DNA from: Diadema setosum
Lineage: Eukaryota > Echinodermata > Echinoidea > Diadematoida > Diadematidae
Direction: 5' to 3'
Assembly (NCBI GenBank): GCA_033980235.1
Contig: CM067079.1
Coordinates: forward strand, 25,290,658-25,354,657
DNA: 64,000 bases
Shown: piece by piece, positions 50,704 to 63,642 of the stretch
Numbering within the stretch: the stretch's first letter is position 1
Layout of the letters: each line of letters starts with the position of its first letter
Position numbers and translations under genes: made by a program
The notes under the pieces: model-generated
Databases searched by the model: none
What the model was told of the DNA's origin: nothing
The model's input: the letters and a program-made list of their open reading frames with translations, nothing else

Positions 50704-53700
50704 TCATGACGACTTGTTTCCCGAGCCGTCCTGATTGTCGTCCACCCACTTGTTCCGCTGGGGATCGGATCCGGGCTCCGAGATGGTCGCCTTCTGCCGC
50801 AGGTCGATGGTGATGATGTCGTCATCGGATTCAAAATCGTCTGCATAGTCCCTGTGGAATGACGGATTGGAGGAAAGGGGGGGGGGGGAGATTGTTGTAG
50901 GAAGAAATGTGAAAACAAATCCCATAGTTTGAATATTATTCTGATGAGTGCACATGAATGATATTTTTCACTAGTGGTCTAAATTGAGTTGACAAACAGA
51001 ACATGAATAACTGAAGAAAAGAAAGACAGATATTACTCATCCTGTCCTATACCCGAATGGATTATGCCCCTCCTACCATCAGATCCTGACTCCCCTTCTG
51101 CCCCTCTTACCTAACAGCCTACTCTCAGTCCTCCTGTCCAATGATCACAACTTACCCATCCTATCCTTGGACCAACACTTAATCCCTTCTCCCAAGACTT
51201 CTAATCTAAAAATCCCCCTTCCTACCCCAACACCAAGTCCCATCCCTCCCAATCCTAAATCTAGGGTCCCCTTTCCTATCCCATCACCAAGACTCATCCC
51301 TCCCATTCGTAACTCGAAAGTCTCCCTTCTTACCCCAACTTACACCAAGACTCACCCTCCCACCCTTACGATCAAGAATCTCCTTTCCCACCCCCACACC
51401 AAGTCTTACTTCTCCCATCCCTAAATCCAGAGTCCCCCTTTAATCCCCCACATCTAGACTCACCCCTTCACAGACAGTCCCCCTTTCCTATCCCCAGACC
51501 AAGAATCCCCCCTTGCTACCAAACTACCAGCCTGGGCCCTCTTACCCCTACACCCAGACTTGCCAACAACCAAGACTTACCCCTCTTCCCCTTGCACAGA
51601 CTGCGCCTGGGTATCCTGACCCCCTTCCTCTGCCACCAGCAGCTCGTACTCATCGGCCGCATACTTCTCCCAGTCCGTTGGCTCCGGCACATCACTGTCA
51701 TAATCCTGTTCGGGGTAGGACATATAGAAGCAAAGATAAGTCTACATCAATGCTGCCTGGAACATGTTTAAAGATTTGCCTTCTGTCGAGTGATGGATAC
51801 ATGTACATCCTCACAAAATATGCACTCTGTGTGTTCCATGTGATCTACTCACACTAAGCACTCTGATATACAAACAAACTAAACTACGGTTGCCTCTACA
51901 TTATTGTAAATTGTAGCTTTTCCAAGTATTGTACCCTTATTTGCAACATTTAAAGATACTGGTCTATTATAAAGGTAGGCAATGAAGACCTTTCTTCACA
52001 ATAATAAAGCCGAAAACTTCTTCATCATAGAGGGGGAAACAATACTATAGATTTTCATTGAATTTATTCTGACCCCCAAAATACCAACCTTTATTCTCGG
52101 TACAAAAGTGGAGCATATTCTTGAGTGATACGGGGTTTAGTTGTTTTGTTTTGTTTTAAAATCTGAAAAGTATTATTGTAGGATTTCAAACATAATGTGA
52201 GGAGACTTTATTCTTCGCCCATGCAAAATTTGATGACATTTGCAAAAGGGAAGTATGACTTTTAAGACTTATTCATTCTGCATTTTTTCCTGCCACTTCT
52301 CCTTGCAAAGCATCATGGAACCAATCTGAGCAAGACTAGTATGCAAACTAGAAAAGCACTCTGAGAGCACAGACCTCCGCCGAGCAGGTTTTTTCACCAC
52401 TGATCTTGTCCTTCCACACAGATCAGTGATTTCCACTCATACAATGTCATGCATGCTGAAAATAGCCCACTTTCCCAATATAGAAGCATTTTGATACATC
52501 ATCAACTATCAGCTGCATGGTGCCTCCTCCTCGCCCTAGCAGAAATTTGAGTACACACTTTAGTGCATGCATGCAAACCTCAAATGCGCGCAGCTTGAAC
52601 TCCCAAGTTCATTGACCATACCTGCCAAAATATCAAAAATTCTCTATAAAATCCATAAAAATTCTCGGATCACTACCAAAATCTAATCATCTCTTACTTG
52701 TATCATTCTCAACCTTTCCTGTAAGTTTTATCCAAATCCGTTCCCTACTTTTTGAGTTATTTTGCATATGGGCAAACAAACAAAGAAACAAAACAAATGC
52801 TGCAGAAAACATAACCTCCTCTCTTGGTAGAGGTAAATATATCATTGTTAGTCTGCAGTGCTACTTTAGTGAACATGACATGGACAATGCCGTAAACCCT
52901 GACAGGCACAATGGCTAATTAATAAGGAACTCCTCCATCAGCGCTTCCCGACTCACTCGGTTGGTGGCAAATGGGTCCCTCTGCTCGTGCTCAAGGAACT
53001 TCTCCAGGTTGAAGAGGGTGTCAAAGAAGATGTAGGCCAGCTTACAGTTCTTCAGGTCGTGCAGGGTGATGTAATCGGGATGCCTGGGCTTGACAAGGTC
53101 CAGCAGCTGCACGGGGCAATGTCAATGTTATGATTCAAATTTGGCAAACTGCTATGATGAAATTCTAAAAGTGGATTATCTCTAAACTTGTTAATCTCAC
53201 TTCGGTAGTACAAAGTTGGTCTTCTGAATACGTATAAAGTAACAAGGTGATGATGTCACAGTCTTTTTTTATAGCTTGGGTTGGGACAAGGTGTGGACAA
53301 GGTGTGGACATGTTTAGGAACAATAGTGTTCATGGATATTTTGACCAGGTGAGATTGTTTAAAGCCAGCTTCCATGGCGAAGAATAGCTATGACATTACA
53401 CTTTGATACTCTAATACTTCCAATTTTATCTCTTGCAAGAGCAAATCAAACTGCAGGCAAATTGTTCTCTCGCTGGCTAGGGGGACATACATCAGCTTTC
53501 TTGTGATTTTTTCAAGTCATGATCGTCTTCTGTAGGAAATGGAAGCAACAATGTAGAAGACTTCCCGAAGACCCAAGATACAACAATTTGACCACTTATA
53601 CTTTGAAAACTCCAAGTGGAATACAAAAAGAAAGAAAATATAGTGCTCAGAGGGCTCCTCTTCTAACCCCTCAAAAATTACAAAAATATTCATATTTCAT

Positions 53701-56700
53701 GCTCATCACTGACATAGGTTAAAGTTAACTCTACATGGAAGATGCAGCTTTGGTCTTTACTGTCACCCTATAAAATGCCTGATATGGCAAGACTACAAGC
53801 AGTGGAAGCATCCACCACCTATATCCACTCAACTTGCTTTAGTCATTTTCTTATTATTGACTAAGAATCCTTGGCAGTTTTCATACAAAAAACTGCCACC
53901 AATTCATAGTCGATGACTTAAACAGTGACTAAAGCAAGACGAATGGATATAGGCCGGGAATGCTTCCACTGCTTGTAGTAAGATGTTTTAGCGCACATGT
54001 AACAAAGACAATATGTGACCCGCTGCAACAAAATGATCCTAAAGTCGGGTGAGGTCGATTATTTGAAAATTGCATGACAAAATTCCCTAATCTTTCTGCT
54101 TTAAATTGATATATAACACATCTTATGAAAATAATCGGCTGCGGAGATATCGATGTTTAAAAGAGAGCATGTCGAGACGTATGGGAAATCACTGTTTCGA
54201 GAAAAGCGCCCTAAAAGTTTTCCTTGCGACGCAATGGCGATCAAGGGACACGCTAGTCAATTTTCACCTCCGGACAATAGAAGGTAAACCCTAGCAACCC
54301 CCGAAATGCTCATTCAAGCACAGCGACGGCGGTCTCCTCACCGACCAATCAGTGACCAGGATGCCAGGAGAAGCGGCTGGGCATAGCGCACCCCGCCCGC
54401 ACGCACCAGTCGACTTGGCAGTGTGCGAGCTTCACGCTTCGGTTAGCGGCAAGCAGCAAACTGACCAATGAGATCACTCCGGTCGTTGTTAGGGGCGGAG
54501 CCTATCTGTGGCGCTCAATCCAAATTTTCGAACCGGTTTCTGCTTGGTTGAAACGCTAAAAACATGGCCCAGAAAAACGCTATTTTTTGGTCTTTCCTTT
54601 CATCATTTTGCTTCAAAATTTCGACAGATGATAGAAGACATGTCAGACTCCAATAATATGTCAAAATCAGAAAATCGTAAGTTTTGACCAATTAAGATGC
54701 TCCGACTTCAAACTCGATTTTCACGGCTTTGACCGTGCGCGACTTTAGGACCTTTTTGTTGTAGCGGGTCACATATAGCTGCATCCTTGCCTAGATTATA
54801 GGCTACATCTGCCACAAACCTGACAGGCTGACACAAGCAATCTTCAAACTGCCATCGATTCATAGTCGATGATAAGAAAACAATGACTGAAGCAAGATGA
54901 GTAGATATAAGCGGTGGATGCTTCCACTGCTCGAGTCTGCTGCATCAGGGGCCCGTCTTATAAAGAATTGTGATTTATTCAAATCAATCACAACTTTACG
55001 ATTGAATGCAAATTCATCTTATAAAAAAGTTATGACTGAATTAAGATGGAGAACTGCAATCAATCAATCACAGGTTGCGATTGATTGCAGCTTTCAAGAG
55101 ATTTGTTACAGATTGATTTCTATCACAAGTTTTATAAGACAGGGCCCAGATATTTAGCGCACATGTAACAGTAAAGACAATACAGCTGTAGCTGCATCCT
55201 CCACCTGGATCATAGGCTACATAAACCACAAACCTGACACAAGCAATCTTCAAACGGCAGCGTCTCGATCCCCAGACTCTCCATCTTGTTCAGCTGCTCC
55301 TCGTAGAAGAACTCCAGCTCAAACATGGAGAGGTAGCCGTCCCCGTCGATGTCGAGGCAACGGAACCAGTACTCGATGCTGGTGGTTGGATAGACAGAGC
55401 GAGAGACAGATGGAAGAATGAACAAGTGATGGAGAGAGAGAGGAGGACAAATTGAAGACAGCACAGCGGAAAGATTAGAGTTGAAGAAAGCTGAGCTTCA
55501 TCGTTCCACATTCTGCATAATTAACCCGTTGAGGACAAGTCCCGAGTAATCTCGGGCAAGTGGCTATGGGAAATGCGTGTTGCAGGATAATTAGTCTGTT
55601 CTCAGCGGGTTAAAGAGCACCTGATTTGCCTCTTTCAGAAAGCTGGGGTAATAATATCACCCTTAACATACATCAGTAGCAAGTTAAGGGAATGTGCACT
55701 TTTTTCAAAAAATGAAATTTTGCGGAATTTTGTTTTGTTTGAATTTTATGTTTTCCTTAAATCATTCTATGCGTGTGACACCATAAACTGTAGTTAAAGT
55801 AGTCTTCTCATCCAGCAGTGACTGCACAGAAACTTCAAAATTCGTAACTTTTGAACGTATTGTCCAATTTCCCTCAAACTTTCACTCATGTGTTCTAGTA
55901 ATATTGCAGCATTTACTCAAACCACATGTATCTTAAGGGATCGTATAGTTTTGGCTGAGACCTAACTTGAGGTTTCAAACATTTTTGGTGAGATAATGAA
56001 AAACCTTTTATGAAATATGAAAGAGCATGTAATTCCAAGAGGAATTCAATGTTTATTTGATGAAAATTGGTTTTGAAATGGCTGAGATATATCCAAAAAA
56101 AGAGCAATCCTAATATAAGGTGGGACCCACCTTTTATTAGGATTGCTACGTTTTACTTTGTTTTTACTTTGTTTACTTTGTCTCAGCCAATTCAAAAACT
56201 GTTTTCATCAAATAAACTTTGAATTCCTTTTAGAATGGTGTGCTCTGTATTGTTTCAGAAGTGGTTTCATGGTATCTTGCAAAAATTTAAAAGCCCAATC
56301 CTAATCCTTTGTTTAAGGTGAATGTGTCTTTTAATGGGTACATTAAAGGGGTCCAACAGAAGACTCTAATTTCAGACTGAAGTGGTTACCTGGTGGGCTG
56401 TTTCTTGTCTTCCTCAGACAGAAGAAACCAGACAAACTCGTAGTAACTCATCCTGCCTTCTCTCACTGATGCAGAGCTGCCATTGGTGGAGAGGAAAATG
56501 AATGATTACAGCACAGTACAGAACCACGGACATTAGAGAGCAACTTATGTTTAGGTTCACTTGAATACATACACTCTTACATACATACATACATAATAAT
56601 ACACATACATTGTGCATACAAATTTACATACATACACCCATACATACTTATGTACATGCACACAATTGCATACTTACACACATACTTACATACACACATA

Positions 56701-59700
56701 TGCACATACATACTTACATACATATTTTTTTTTTCATATTTGTGTACATATCAACAAAGAGACATTGGCAATGAATAATTATTGCTAGGTCAGGAAAGCC
56801 TTAGGGGAAACTTCGGGAATCACTTTGGATTGACATTCATGAAGGAAATGCATTAGAAATTTGGAATCAGTGAGAGGGATATCCAGAGACATGAATTGCA
56901 ACAAGAAATAACAAGGGAGAGAAATGAAAGAGACATGAATTGCCACAAGAAATGACAGGCTTTCATGAACTTGACACAAACTCTAATGATTTTGTCCTGG
57001 GCAGTAGAATAGCATGTCAAGAGGGGAGGGGAGAGGATGGGATGGGAGGGAAGAGGATGGGAGGGGAGGAGAGGGGAGGGGGGAGAGGGGAGAAGGAAAG
57101 GTGGAGGGAAGGGGGGGGGGGGGGGAGAGGGATGAGGTTCGTCATTGTTTGAAAATATGGAACCTACCTTAGCACCGTCCCAGGAGAGAAGATTCTATCA
57201 ATCATTCTTGATGACAGGGCTGCACGGAAGGAAAAAGGGTAGAAAATAATTTCAAACAACCATAACACTGATAACACAAATCAGGTCGATCTCCTTGTGA
57301 TATTTTTATCAAAGTACTATCAACACACCAAAAACAGCACGAAGGTTTCTCATTGTAAAAAATCCTTTTTCCCATTGCCAACATTTGTTTTCCTTGTATC
57401 ACTTTCCCCCTGTTCAGATGCAAGCCAGTTTATACCAAAACTCAATAAAGAAACGACGTTTAAAGAATCATCGTTTAGCCAAACCATTCAGATGCTAATC
57501 TCGACCATTCTGGAAAACATTGCACAGATGTGCAGTTTCCCACTGCGCATGCTGTTATCGTCATGAGTGACAGCTGTGGGGCACCTTTCGTGCACACTCT
57601 CATTAAGCCCTGCCCAGTTATACCGTTCTATGGTAGCCACACATTCAAATACACAATGGACACGATGGAATGCTGATTCGTTATCGAGTTCTAGTTCAAA
57701 ACGATGCTCTGACCATTGTTTCGTTATACATTCGTTTTGTTATACGTTGTTTCGTTAGTCAGGGTTCAGACGTATAAATTTATTGTACAGCTATACCGTT
57801 TTAGCATTAATTTTTTTGCATCTGAACACCCTATTTATGTTATCCTCTCAAAACTTGCAAAGAAGTACTGCATCCACCTAAAAAAAAAAACGAAGTTAAA
57901 GTTACTGAATGTATCTGTTTCCCCCTCAGTTTTTTCCTTTTGTTGTAATACTGAGATTGCATTTTCTCTCTATGAGCACAATTTGCACCTCAATATGACT
58001 TTGTGGTTTCCTTGCACTACATATCCACATTACTCAAGTACAACAAACTCTCATGTGACACACTGCAAATTAATTATTTGGTGTGAAGAAGAGAGAGTAC
58101 ACATGATACCAAGGCAAAACCCTTATATTTCAAAAAGTGTTCCAGCAGGACAGAGCTACCAGCTACTTCAAAAACCAAATAACAACAAAATCAGAACTTA
58201 ATTTCTTCTCCAGGTTGGTCTTATCATTGTACCAATTTTTGCATTCACTTAATTACCTCCACCAAGGAAGGAGGTCATTTGTTTTCATCGGCCTTAGTTT
58301 GTTTGTTTGTCTGTGTGCAAAATAACTCAAAGAGTTGTGGATGGATTTGTATGAAACTTAGCAGAAAAAGTTGATAATGACACAAGGAACAGATGATTAA
58401 ATTTTGGTTGTGATCTGGGAATTTTCATTAATTTTTCAAGTTTAAAAAAAAAAATCTTTTGACAGATAGGATTAATGAACTTGGGAGTTCAAGCTGCGTG
58501 TATTCGAGGTTTGCATGTACGTGCACCACAGCGCAAGCTCTGCTCTCTGACACAGCACAGCTGGAAAATTATGACATAAACAAACATTGGGAAATTGGGC
58601 AATTTTCATCATAAATGTGTGAGTGGAAATGAGCTGCTTCGCGGAAGCCTGTGCTACCTGAGTGCTTTTCTAGTTCTTCGTGCATTTATCACTTGTTAAA
58701 CACCTGTCTGCCTCCCTAGTTGCTAAACAAGATAAAAAAAAAAAAACACCACGCCAAATATGATGTAAACCAACACAAACTAAACCAATTCATTCATAAG
58801 TATAGAGGCAAAAAATAAATCAACAAATAAATCCAACTAAACCAAAATGTACCAGGTACTGGCCAACATGCAAATATTAAGAAATGGATTCTGGCTCATC
58901 TCGGGCCAACTGACCGTGGTCCTGGTGTCTGGCCAAGTCCCTCTTGTCGATGTAGAGGTCATGGTCAGTGTCCAGCTCCCAGAACTTGCAGTAGATGACG
59001 TAGAAGTGTTCGTAGGAGAAGAAATCTGTTATCTGGTTGATGTCATCCTCCTCCTCCAGAAGTGCAATGACCTTTGAGCAGAGGTGAGGGGGCAGAAAGG
59101 GAGAGGGGGAGAGATGGATAGAGAGGGAGAGAGATAGATAGAGATAGATAGAGGAAGAGATACATAGATATAGATAGATAGATAGATAGATATAGAGAGA
59201 TAGATAGAGATAGAGAGAGAGATAAATAGAAAGAAACATATAAGTAGAGAGAAATAGATATATAGAGAGAAATAGATATATAGATAGAGACAGATAGATT
59301 GAGAGAGACAGACAGACAGACAGAGAGGAAGAGAGAGGGAGAAAGAGAAATGAAATTGCTGAGCCGGCAGGAAACATTTGTCGCTCACAGCTTTCCTAAA
59401 CAAACATGCTCGACAAAGTTACAAAAGTACACTTTTCTGAAAAAGAAAATGCATTTGCCATGACCATTTGCCCATGGCCTAAAGGTCAATATCGCAACAG
59501 ATTTTGAAATCATCACACTTGACGGACATTAAAACCAAATACAGATATCTTAATGTGGGGTCTCTGTTGCATTTTGCGTTTTTTTTTAAAGATCTCGAAT
59601 TATAGAAGTTAAGTCATATTCACACGTTTTAGAATTTGACCTGAAACCATCAAAAGATTTAAGCTCGACAGAGCAGCTTGACATTTCCGTGACAACACAT

Positions 59701-62480
59701 TTAGGTTTAATATAAGTGACAATAATCCAAGGGAAAACGCTAATTCAAAAGGCTGATTGAACAACGAACGCTACTGTATCAAAAAGGAGACACATAAATG
59801 TGTGATACGGCATAAAGGAAATGGTGTACACAACTTACTTTATCATAGTCTTGATGAACCCCCCTCCCCCCCCCCCAAAAAAAAAAAAAAAATACTTACT
59901 TGAGTGGACTCCTCTCTCAATGCCTTCAATTATACTACTAGAAAAATGATTTTTTTATAATTATTATCATTGATTACAGAGGATTTTCACAAATAAACAG
60001 GTTTAAAAAACCTTTAACTTATATCTCCGAACACACTACTTTAATTGTTCTTTTTTTCTTTACTTATAGGAAAGGATATTTTTCCCGCTTATTCTGCCAG
60101 TCATCAAGAACAGGTTATGTAACAAAAACTGTTCTGCATTCTGCTTCTTAACACTAAACAATGCACTTTTCTCCTCCAGATATTAATCTTTTTATGTAAC
60201 TCTTTAACTAGTAGAAGATGACAAAGGTAAATCATGGTTTAGTTTATAATTACTTAGATGCTCCCCCATCCTATCCTGCTTGCAAAGTTTGCCGTGAACT
60301 CTGAAATTTGGTTGAACCGCTACTGAAAGTTCATCCCCACTTCAAATTCATTCACCCCCCCCCCCAACTGCAATATATGGAGGGGGTTTTTTTCACCTTG
60401 TTTGTAAACTCATTCTCTCACCAGATCATACCAAAAAAAAAAAAAAAAAAATGCAATCTACGCCCACAGTCCATGCTTATCTCCAAACGATGGTTAACTA
60501 CCAAAACAGGATCCACACACATATCACAACACAACTTGTTTCCTTCTTTTTCTCTTTTGCACTTTTTATCTTTTTTTTTTCATTTCGGCGGAAGAAACAT
60601 TTTGAAGAAGAGACGATGTCTTGTTCTCGCCCAGCGGCACTGCCAAATTTACAGTGCGGGTTACCCAAATAAAAGCTGCATGACTGGCGTATAATGTACC
60701 TATGTTTGCTGGTCATTAAACCACATCGCTACAAGGCGACTGGTACGGAACCTTCCAGGATACAGGGACGTAATTGTCAGTGCCTGGTGACCCCGTTTGA
60801 CCCCTCAAAAATCGCATCAGGACATCCATCGATGAAAGGTGTCGGTGAACTTGACAGAGACTTGTCTGCTTTTTCTTTCTACAATGTAATTTTTTTCCCA
60901 TTGACCCAGTGACTTTTCATCAAACTGAAGATTTGAAAGTATTAGACAAATTTCCAGATTTACACAGATGTATCTATTAAGTGATAAGCCATGCCACCTT
61001 TATACTGACTTCAATAACTGTAATATTCCATAGATCATATTCAAACAACTAAGATGTCAAAAGCTTCAAGAAAATGGAACATGCTGAGGGATGATTCATT
61101 CTAAAGCCTTCACATGCTTTCAAGAATACTGTTTTGTTTGTCTCCATAAATGCAAATAAGATGAGATGATATTTCATTTCAGAATTTTCCTGGTGGCTTG
61201 TAAATGAGAGTACGATAAATTGAACGTTTCTTGTTAACAACTGCAACGCTAACCCCCCATAAAGTCACCATTGTATCATTGCTTATTAAACTTCTACAGT
61301 AATGTCATACTAATATCACTTCATCCAATTTACACAACTTACTTTTTTATTTTATGTTTGAATCTAATGAAATTCCTAGCATTCTATTCTATCAGTCTAC
61401 TTGATTTCTAAAAGTCAGCAAGAAGTAGATTTTCATGTCAATCATTGAAAGCCTGCATATCAACTATTGGTTGACTATGCCAGATGGGCATATGGGATTG
61501 GTAGCAACATTCAAGATAAATCTCTTCAGTGAATTACACCTCCCAGAAGCAGAAGAAGGTGAATTTTGTGATATTTCACATTCAATCTTGTCAGCAACGT
61601 GGTACCACTGATACAACACAAAATTCACACCAAACTGACACACAAAGTCAGGATAATGAAAGTTTTCAAATTGAACTGAACATCCGAAGATCCCTATGTG
61701 TGATACCACATACAACCATCCCATTCCTTGAATTTTAATATGATTTTTCATAAAAGTTTACAGCTGTACAGGTAGAGGAGACAACAGTGACAACTGTATT
61801 GAAAACTAACTTTGCATGAAAATTTCATTTAAAACAAAAATGAAAATAAGTAATCTGGCCGACTTACAAAATGAGAAAGGCAAACATTAACAATGTACAG
61901 ACAATAACTTTGCAATAAGTGACCAATTCCAAATCAGAGTAAAATGTTTGATATGAAGTTTAATAATAAATCATGACTTAAAGGTAAATTATGATTTAGA
62001 ATGTAATCTACTGCACAAAGTGAAAAAATAAAAACTGTCTATCTATCTATTTACTCAATGAATGACCACTGTGTGAAAATTTTGAGCAAAATGAAAAAAC
62101 AAAACAAAGCAAAACTGCAGTTTAAACTTGGTATATACATGCATACAACCTAATAGTCTACAGAACAACACAAGTCATGCACATACAGAGAAACTGGATT
62201 TCACACTTGAACAAACCTGCTCATAGAGCTCACAGATAGGCTTGCACTTTGACACATATCTGCCTCTAACAGACAACTAGTTATGCCTCAAATACAGATG
62301 AGACTTTTTGCAGCTCACTGCAGATCACAATTTTGTTTTCTTTTTCAAACTGGCCCCATCGAGCAGACTTTAATCTATTCTTGACAAGGTCACTTTCAAC
62401 TCACCGAAAGTAGATTGCTCCTCCGAAGCTCGGGCAGGGTTATCCTCCCAGACCAAGACCTGTTCACTGTGTAGAATATT
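50704..62480 (-). CDS. PPP2R3A: PP2A regulatory subunit B'' (PR72/PR130 type), last eight coding exons; 5' part off window
   Basis: This is a calcium-binding B'' regulatory subunit that targets the protein phosphatase 2A core enzyme. Exons in transcript order are 62405-62480, 58915-59071, 57168-57219, 56390-56476, 55234-55378, 52957-53106, 51581-51705 and 50704-50851 (TGA). All junctions are GT-AG and the frame is continuous, giving about 312 residues of the C-terminal half. Family stretches include [48 protein letters not shown] and [15 protein letters not shown]. Two EF-hand loops are visible: [12 protein letters not shown] and [12 protein letters not shown], the second canonical. The acidic tail [11 protein letters not shown] and end GSGNKSS resemble vertebrate PPP2R3A. 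The first exon here begins in phase 1, so upstream exons must lie beyond 64000. It converges on MSL2. A and B paralogues may not be separate in this lineage, so the symbol also leans on gene order. Confidence 0.93.
51170..51500. repeat. Degenerate pyrimidine-rich minisatellite, about 55-bp unit
   Basis: Units with CACCAAGACTCATCCCTCCC followed by TAAATCTAGGGTCCCCTTTC recur about six times with drift. It is in the last intron of the PP2A subunit gene. Confidence 0.7.
52349..52838. mobile_element. Dispersed element (GACCTCCGCCGAGCAG ... CTTGGTAGAGGT)
   Basis: The ends ACCTCCGCC / GGTAGAGGT are roughly inverted. The phrases TTGAACTCCCAAGTTCATT and GAGTTATTTTGCATATG occur inverted in the element at 58253-58675, showing a shared family. 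The limits are approximate. Confidence 0.6.
53793..53978. mobile_element. 186-bp hairpin MITE (CTACAAGCAGTGGAAGCATC)
   Basis: CTACAAGCAGTGGAAGCATC then CTTGCTTTAGTCA is inverted against TGACTAAAGCAAG then TGCTTCCACTGCTTGTAG. Half of a related copy (AGCAAGATGAGTAGATATAA, GGATGCTTCCACTGCT) lies at 54843-54934. Confidence 0.75.
54014..54773. mobile_element. 760-bp element with TGTGACCCGCTGCAAC ends and TA duplication
   Basis: The left end TGTGACCCGCTGCAACAAAA, TGATCCTAAAGTCG is matched by CGACTTTAGGACC, TTTTTGTTGTAGCGGGTCACA. TA flanks both sides. The paralogous sequence around 55153-55200 continues from TAGCGCACATGTAACA to TAGCTGCATCC without the element, giving an empty-site comparison. There is no transposase frame. 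Confidence 0.8.
54774..54852 (-). pseudogene. Duplicated 3' fragment of the PP2A exon at 55234-55378 with its donor region
   Basis: The sequence resembles 55186-55262, including TAGCTGCATCCT, ATAGGCTACAT, CCACAAACCTGACA and CACAAGCAATCTTCAAAC. The last phrase is the exon's coding end (FEDCLCQ region), and the donor is separated from it by a small duplication. Together with 53985-54013 it forms one local duplication later split by the 760-bp element. Confidence 0.65.
55521..55613. mobile_element. Miniature TTAA element (CCCGTTGAGGAC)
   Basis: TTAACCCGTTGAGGAC at the left is inverted against GTTCTCAGCGGGTTAA at the right, enclosing about 85 bp that includes the palindrome CCCGAGTAATCTCGGG. A partial relative (ATGGGAAATGCGTGTTG ... 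CCTCAACGGGTTAA) ends at 21772. Confidence 0.65.
55614..56330. repeat. Two dispersed repeats back to back
   Basis: 55614-55925 resembles the repeat at 11120-11640 without its inserted MITE. About 55925-56330 is a copy of the hairpin repeat at 38160-38640, centred on AAGGTGGGACCCACCTTTTA. Confidence 0.6.
56570..56725. repeat. (ACAT)n-rich microsatellite
   Basis: Imperfect ACAT/ACAC units run through this part of the PP2A subunit intron. Confidence 0.85.
57019..57131. repeat. Polypurine, G-run-rich tract
   Basis: About 110 bp of almost pure G/A on the + strand contain many runs of four or more G, ending in a run of about 17 G. It lies only 37 bp from the exon at 57168-57219, on the downstream (intronic) side. 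It could form G-quadruplex or triplex structures. Confidence 0.8.
58253..58675. mobile_element. Second copy of the 52349-52838 family, opposite orientation
   Basis: CTCCACCAAGGAAGGAGGTC, ATAACTCAAAGAGTTGTGGA and AATGAACTTGGGAGTTCAAG match the reverse complement of the other copy. It ends near GAGTGCTTTTCTAGTT, also seen inverted at 52347-52362. Confidence 0.6.
59085..59345. repeat. GATA/GAGA microsatellite
   Basis: Compound repeats of GATA, GAGA and CAGA occupy the intron immediately upstream of the exon at 58915-59071, which leaves a long CTCT/TATC polypyrimidine tract before that acceptor on the coding strand. Confidence 0.9.
59346..62404. other. PP2A subunit intron, nothing recognised
   Basis: No exon or clear element was identified. 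Poly-A and poly-C runs occur near 59862-59892 and 60355-60448. Confidence 0.4.
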
Positions 62481-62751
62481 CTGGAAACAACCTTTAATAG
62501 GAATGAGAGAAGACATTTGAAGAAGACAGTTGAAGACATTTGAACAAGAGCAAACAAATACTAAGAATTACATTTGAGACTAGTAGCAAAGAATATAATG
62601 CAATCAAAATTCTGTACTTGAAAAGTCTAATAAATCTTTTCTTTGGGGAAATTACACAGTTTGTCTCACATTTCATCTGTTGAAATATTGTTCAGGTGTA
62701 AAGACCCTGAACTGACTGACATAGGTAATCTTAGAACAATCTGAAGTATAA

Positions 62752-62947
62752 TACTGTAAAAGTGGATATTTTCGCGAGACTAATTTTTCGCGCTTGGCCG
62801 GGCCGGAAGAGTTTCGCGTGTTTTTAATTCCGCGGAATCAAGACATCATGCACAGGCACATATGGCAAGCAAAAATATTCGCGTGCTTTTATTTTCGCGC
62901 TAGTTTCTGGTTGCGGGAAATGCGCGAAAATTTCCACTTTTACAGTA
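62752..62947. mobile_element. MITE (TACTGTAAAAGTGGATATTT)
   Basis: The 196-bp sequence starts TACTGTAAAAGTGGATATTT and ends AAATTTCCACTTTTACAGTA. Inside, TTCGCG occurs about six times in both orientations. It is GC-rich compared with its flanks. Confidence 0.8.
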
Positions 62948-63164
62948 ATGTATTAAACTCTTGAAAATTCACATCTGTGTGTATTTAGGGTACATGCTTC
63001 AATAAAACATGTCAATTTAATAAATATATATATCTTTGAAAGAGAATATTAATCAGATGGGTGAAGGATGAGGTGAATTTTCTTCAATTGAAGAAAATTC
63101 ACATCTCAAAAAATATATATCTTTATTTCTCCTGATTTATCTATATACTTTCAAAACATACATA

Positions 63165-63413
63165 AAGGGCTTGACATAAGCTGTGGCCTGGTGGCCAGGA
63201 GCCACTAAAAATTGGTATCAAGCCACCAAAGTTATCTTTTGGTGGCCTGATCATGCAACAAGGACTAAAAAAGGACTCTTACTTCCACTTTCATTTCGGG
63301 CCACTATACACATCTTTTTCAGACCCCCCCCCCCCCCACAAAAAAAGTCATATAATTTTAAGATTTTGGCGGCCCAGAAGGGCCACCACACAAAAAAAAG
63401 AGTGTCAATCCTG
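63165..63413. mobile_element. Diverged relative of the GGCCACCAAA hAT-like element
   Basis: It starts AGGGCTTGACATAAGC and ends GAGTGTCAATCCTG, with GGTGGCC/GGCCACC motifs near both ends as in 21777-22273. It also has a poly-C run at 63325-63338. Confidence 0.5.
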
Positions 63414-63414
63414 A

Positions 63415-63642
63415 TATATAGATAGAATGATAGATAGATAGATACATAGATAGATAGATAAATGGATGGATGGATGTATAGATAGATAGACAGATAGATA
63501 GATAAAGAGATAGATAGATAGATAGATAGATAGATAAATAAAGAGATAGATAGATATAGATAGGTAGATAAATACTACTAGATAGACAGACAAGATATAT
63601 GGAGTAAGAGAGAGAGAGAGAGAGAAAGAGAGAAAAGGAGAG
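63415..63642. repeat. (GATA)n / (GAGA)n microsatellite
   Basis: A long imperfect GATA array is followed by GAGA units. It directly abuts the preceding element. Confidence 0.95.

Noticed and set aside
51167..51424. Pro-rich + frame
   Set aside because: It is the translation of a degenerate C-rich minisatellite inside a PP2A subunit intron.
59029..59403. Long Ser/Leu/Tyr-rich frames over the GATA repeat
   Set aside because: They are translations of the microsatellite; only the part from 59071 downward is a true PP2A exon.
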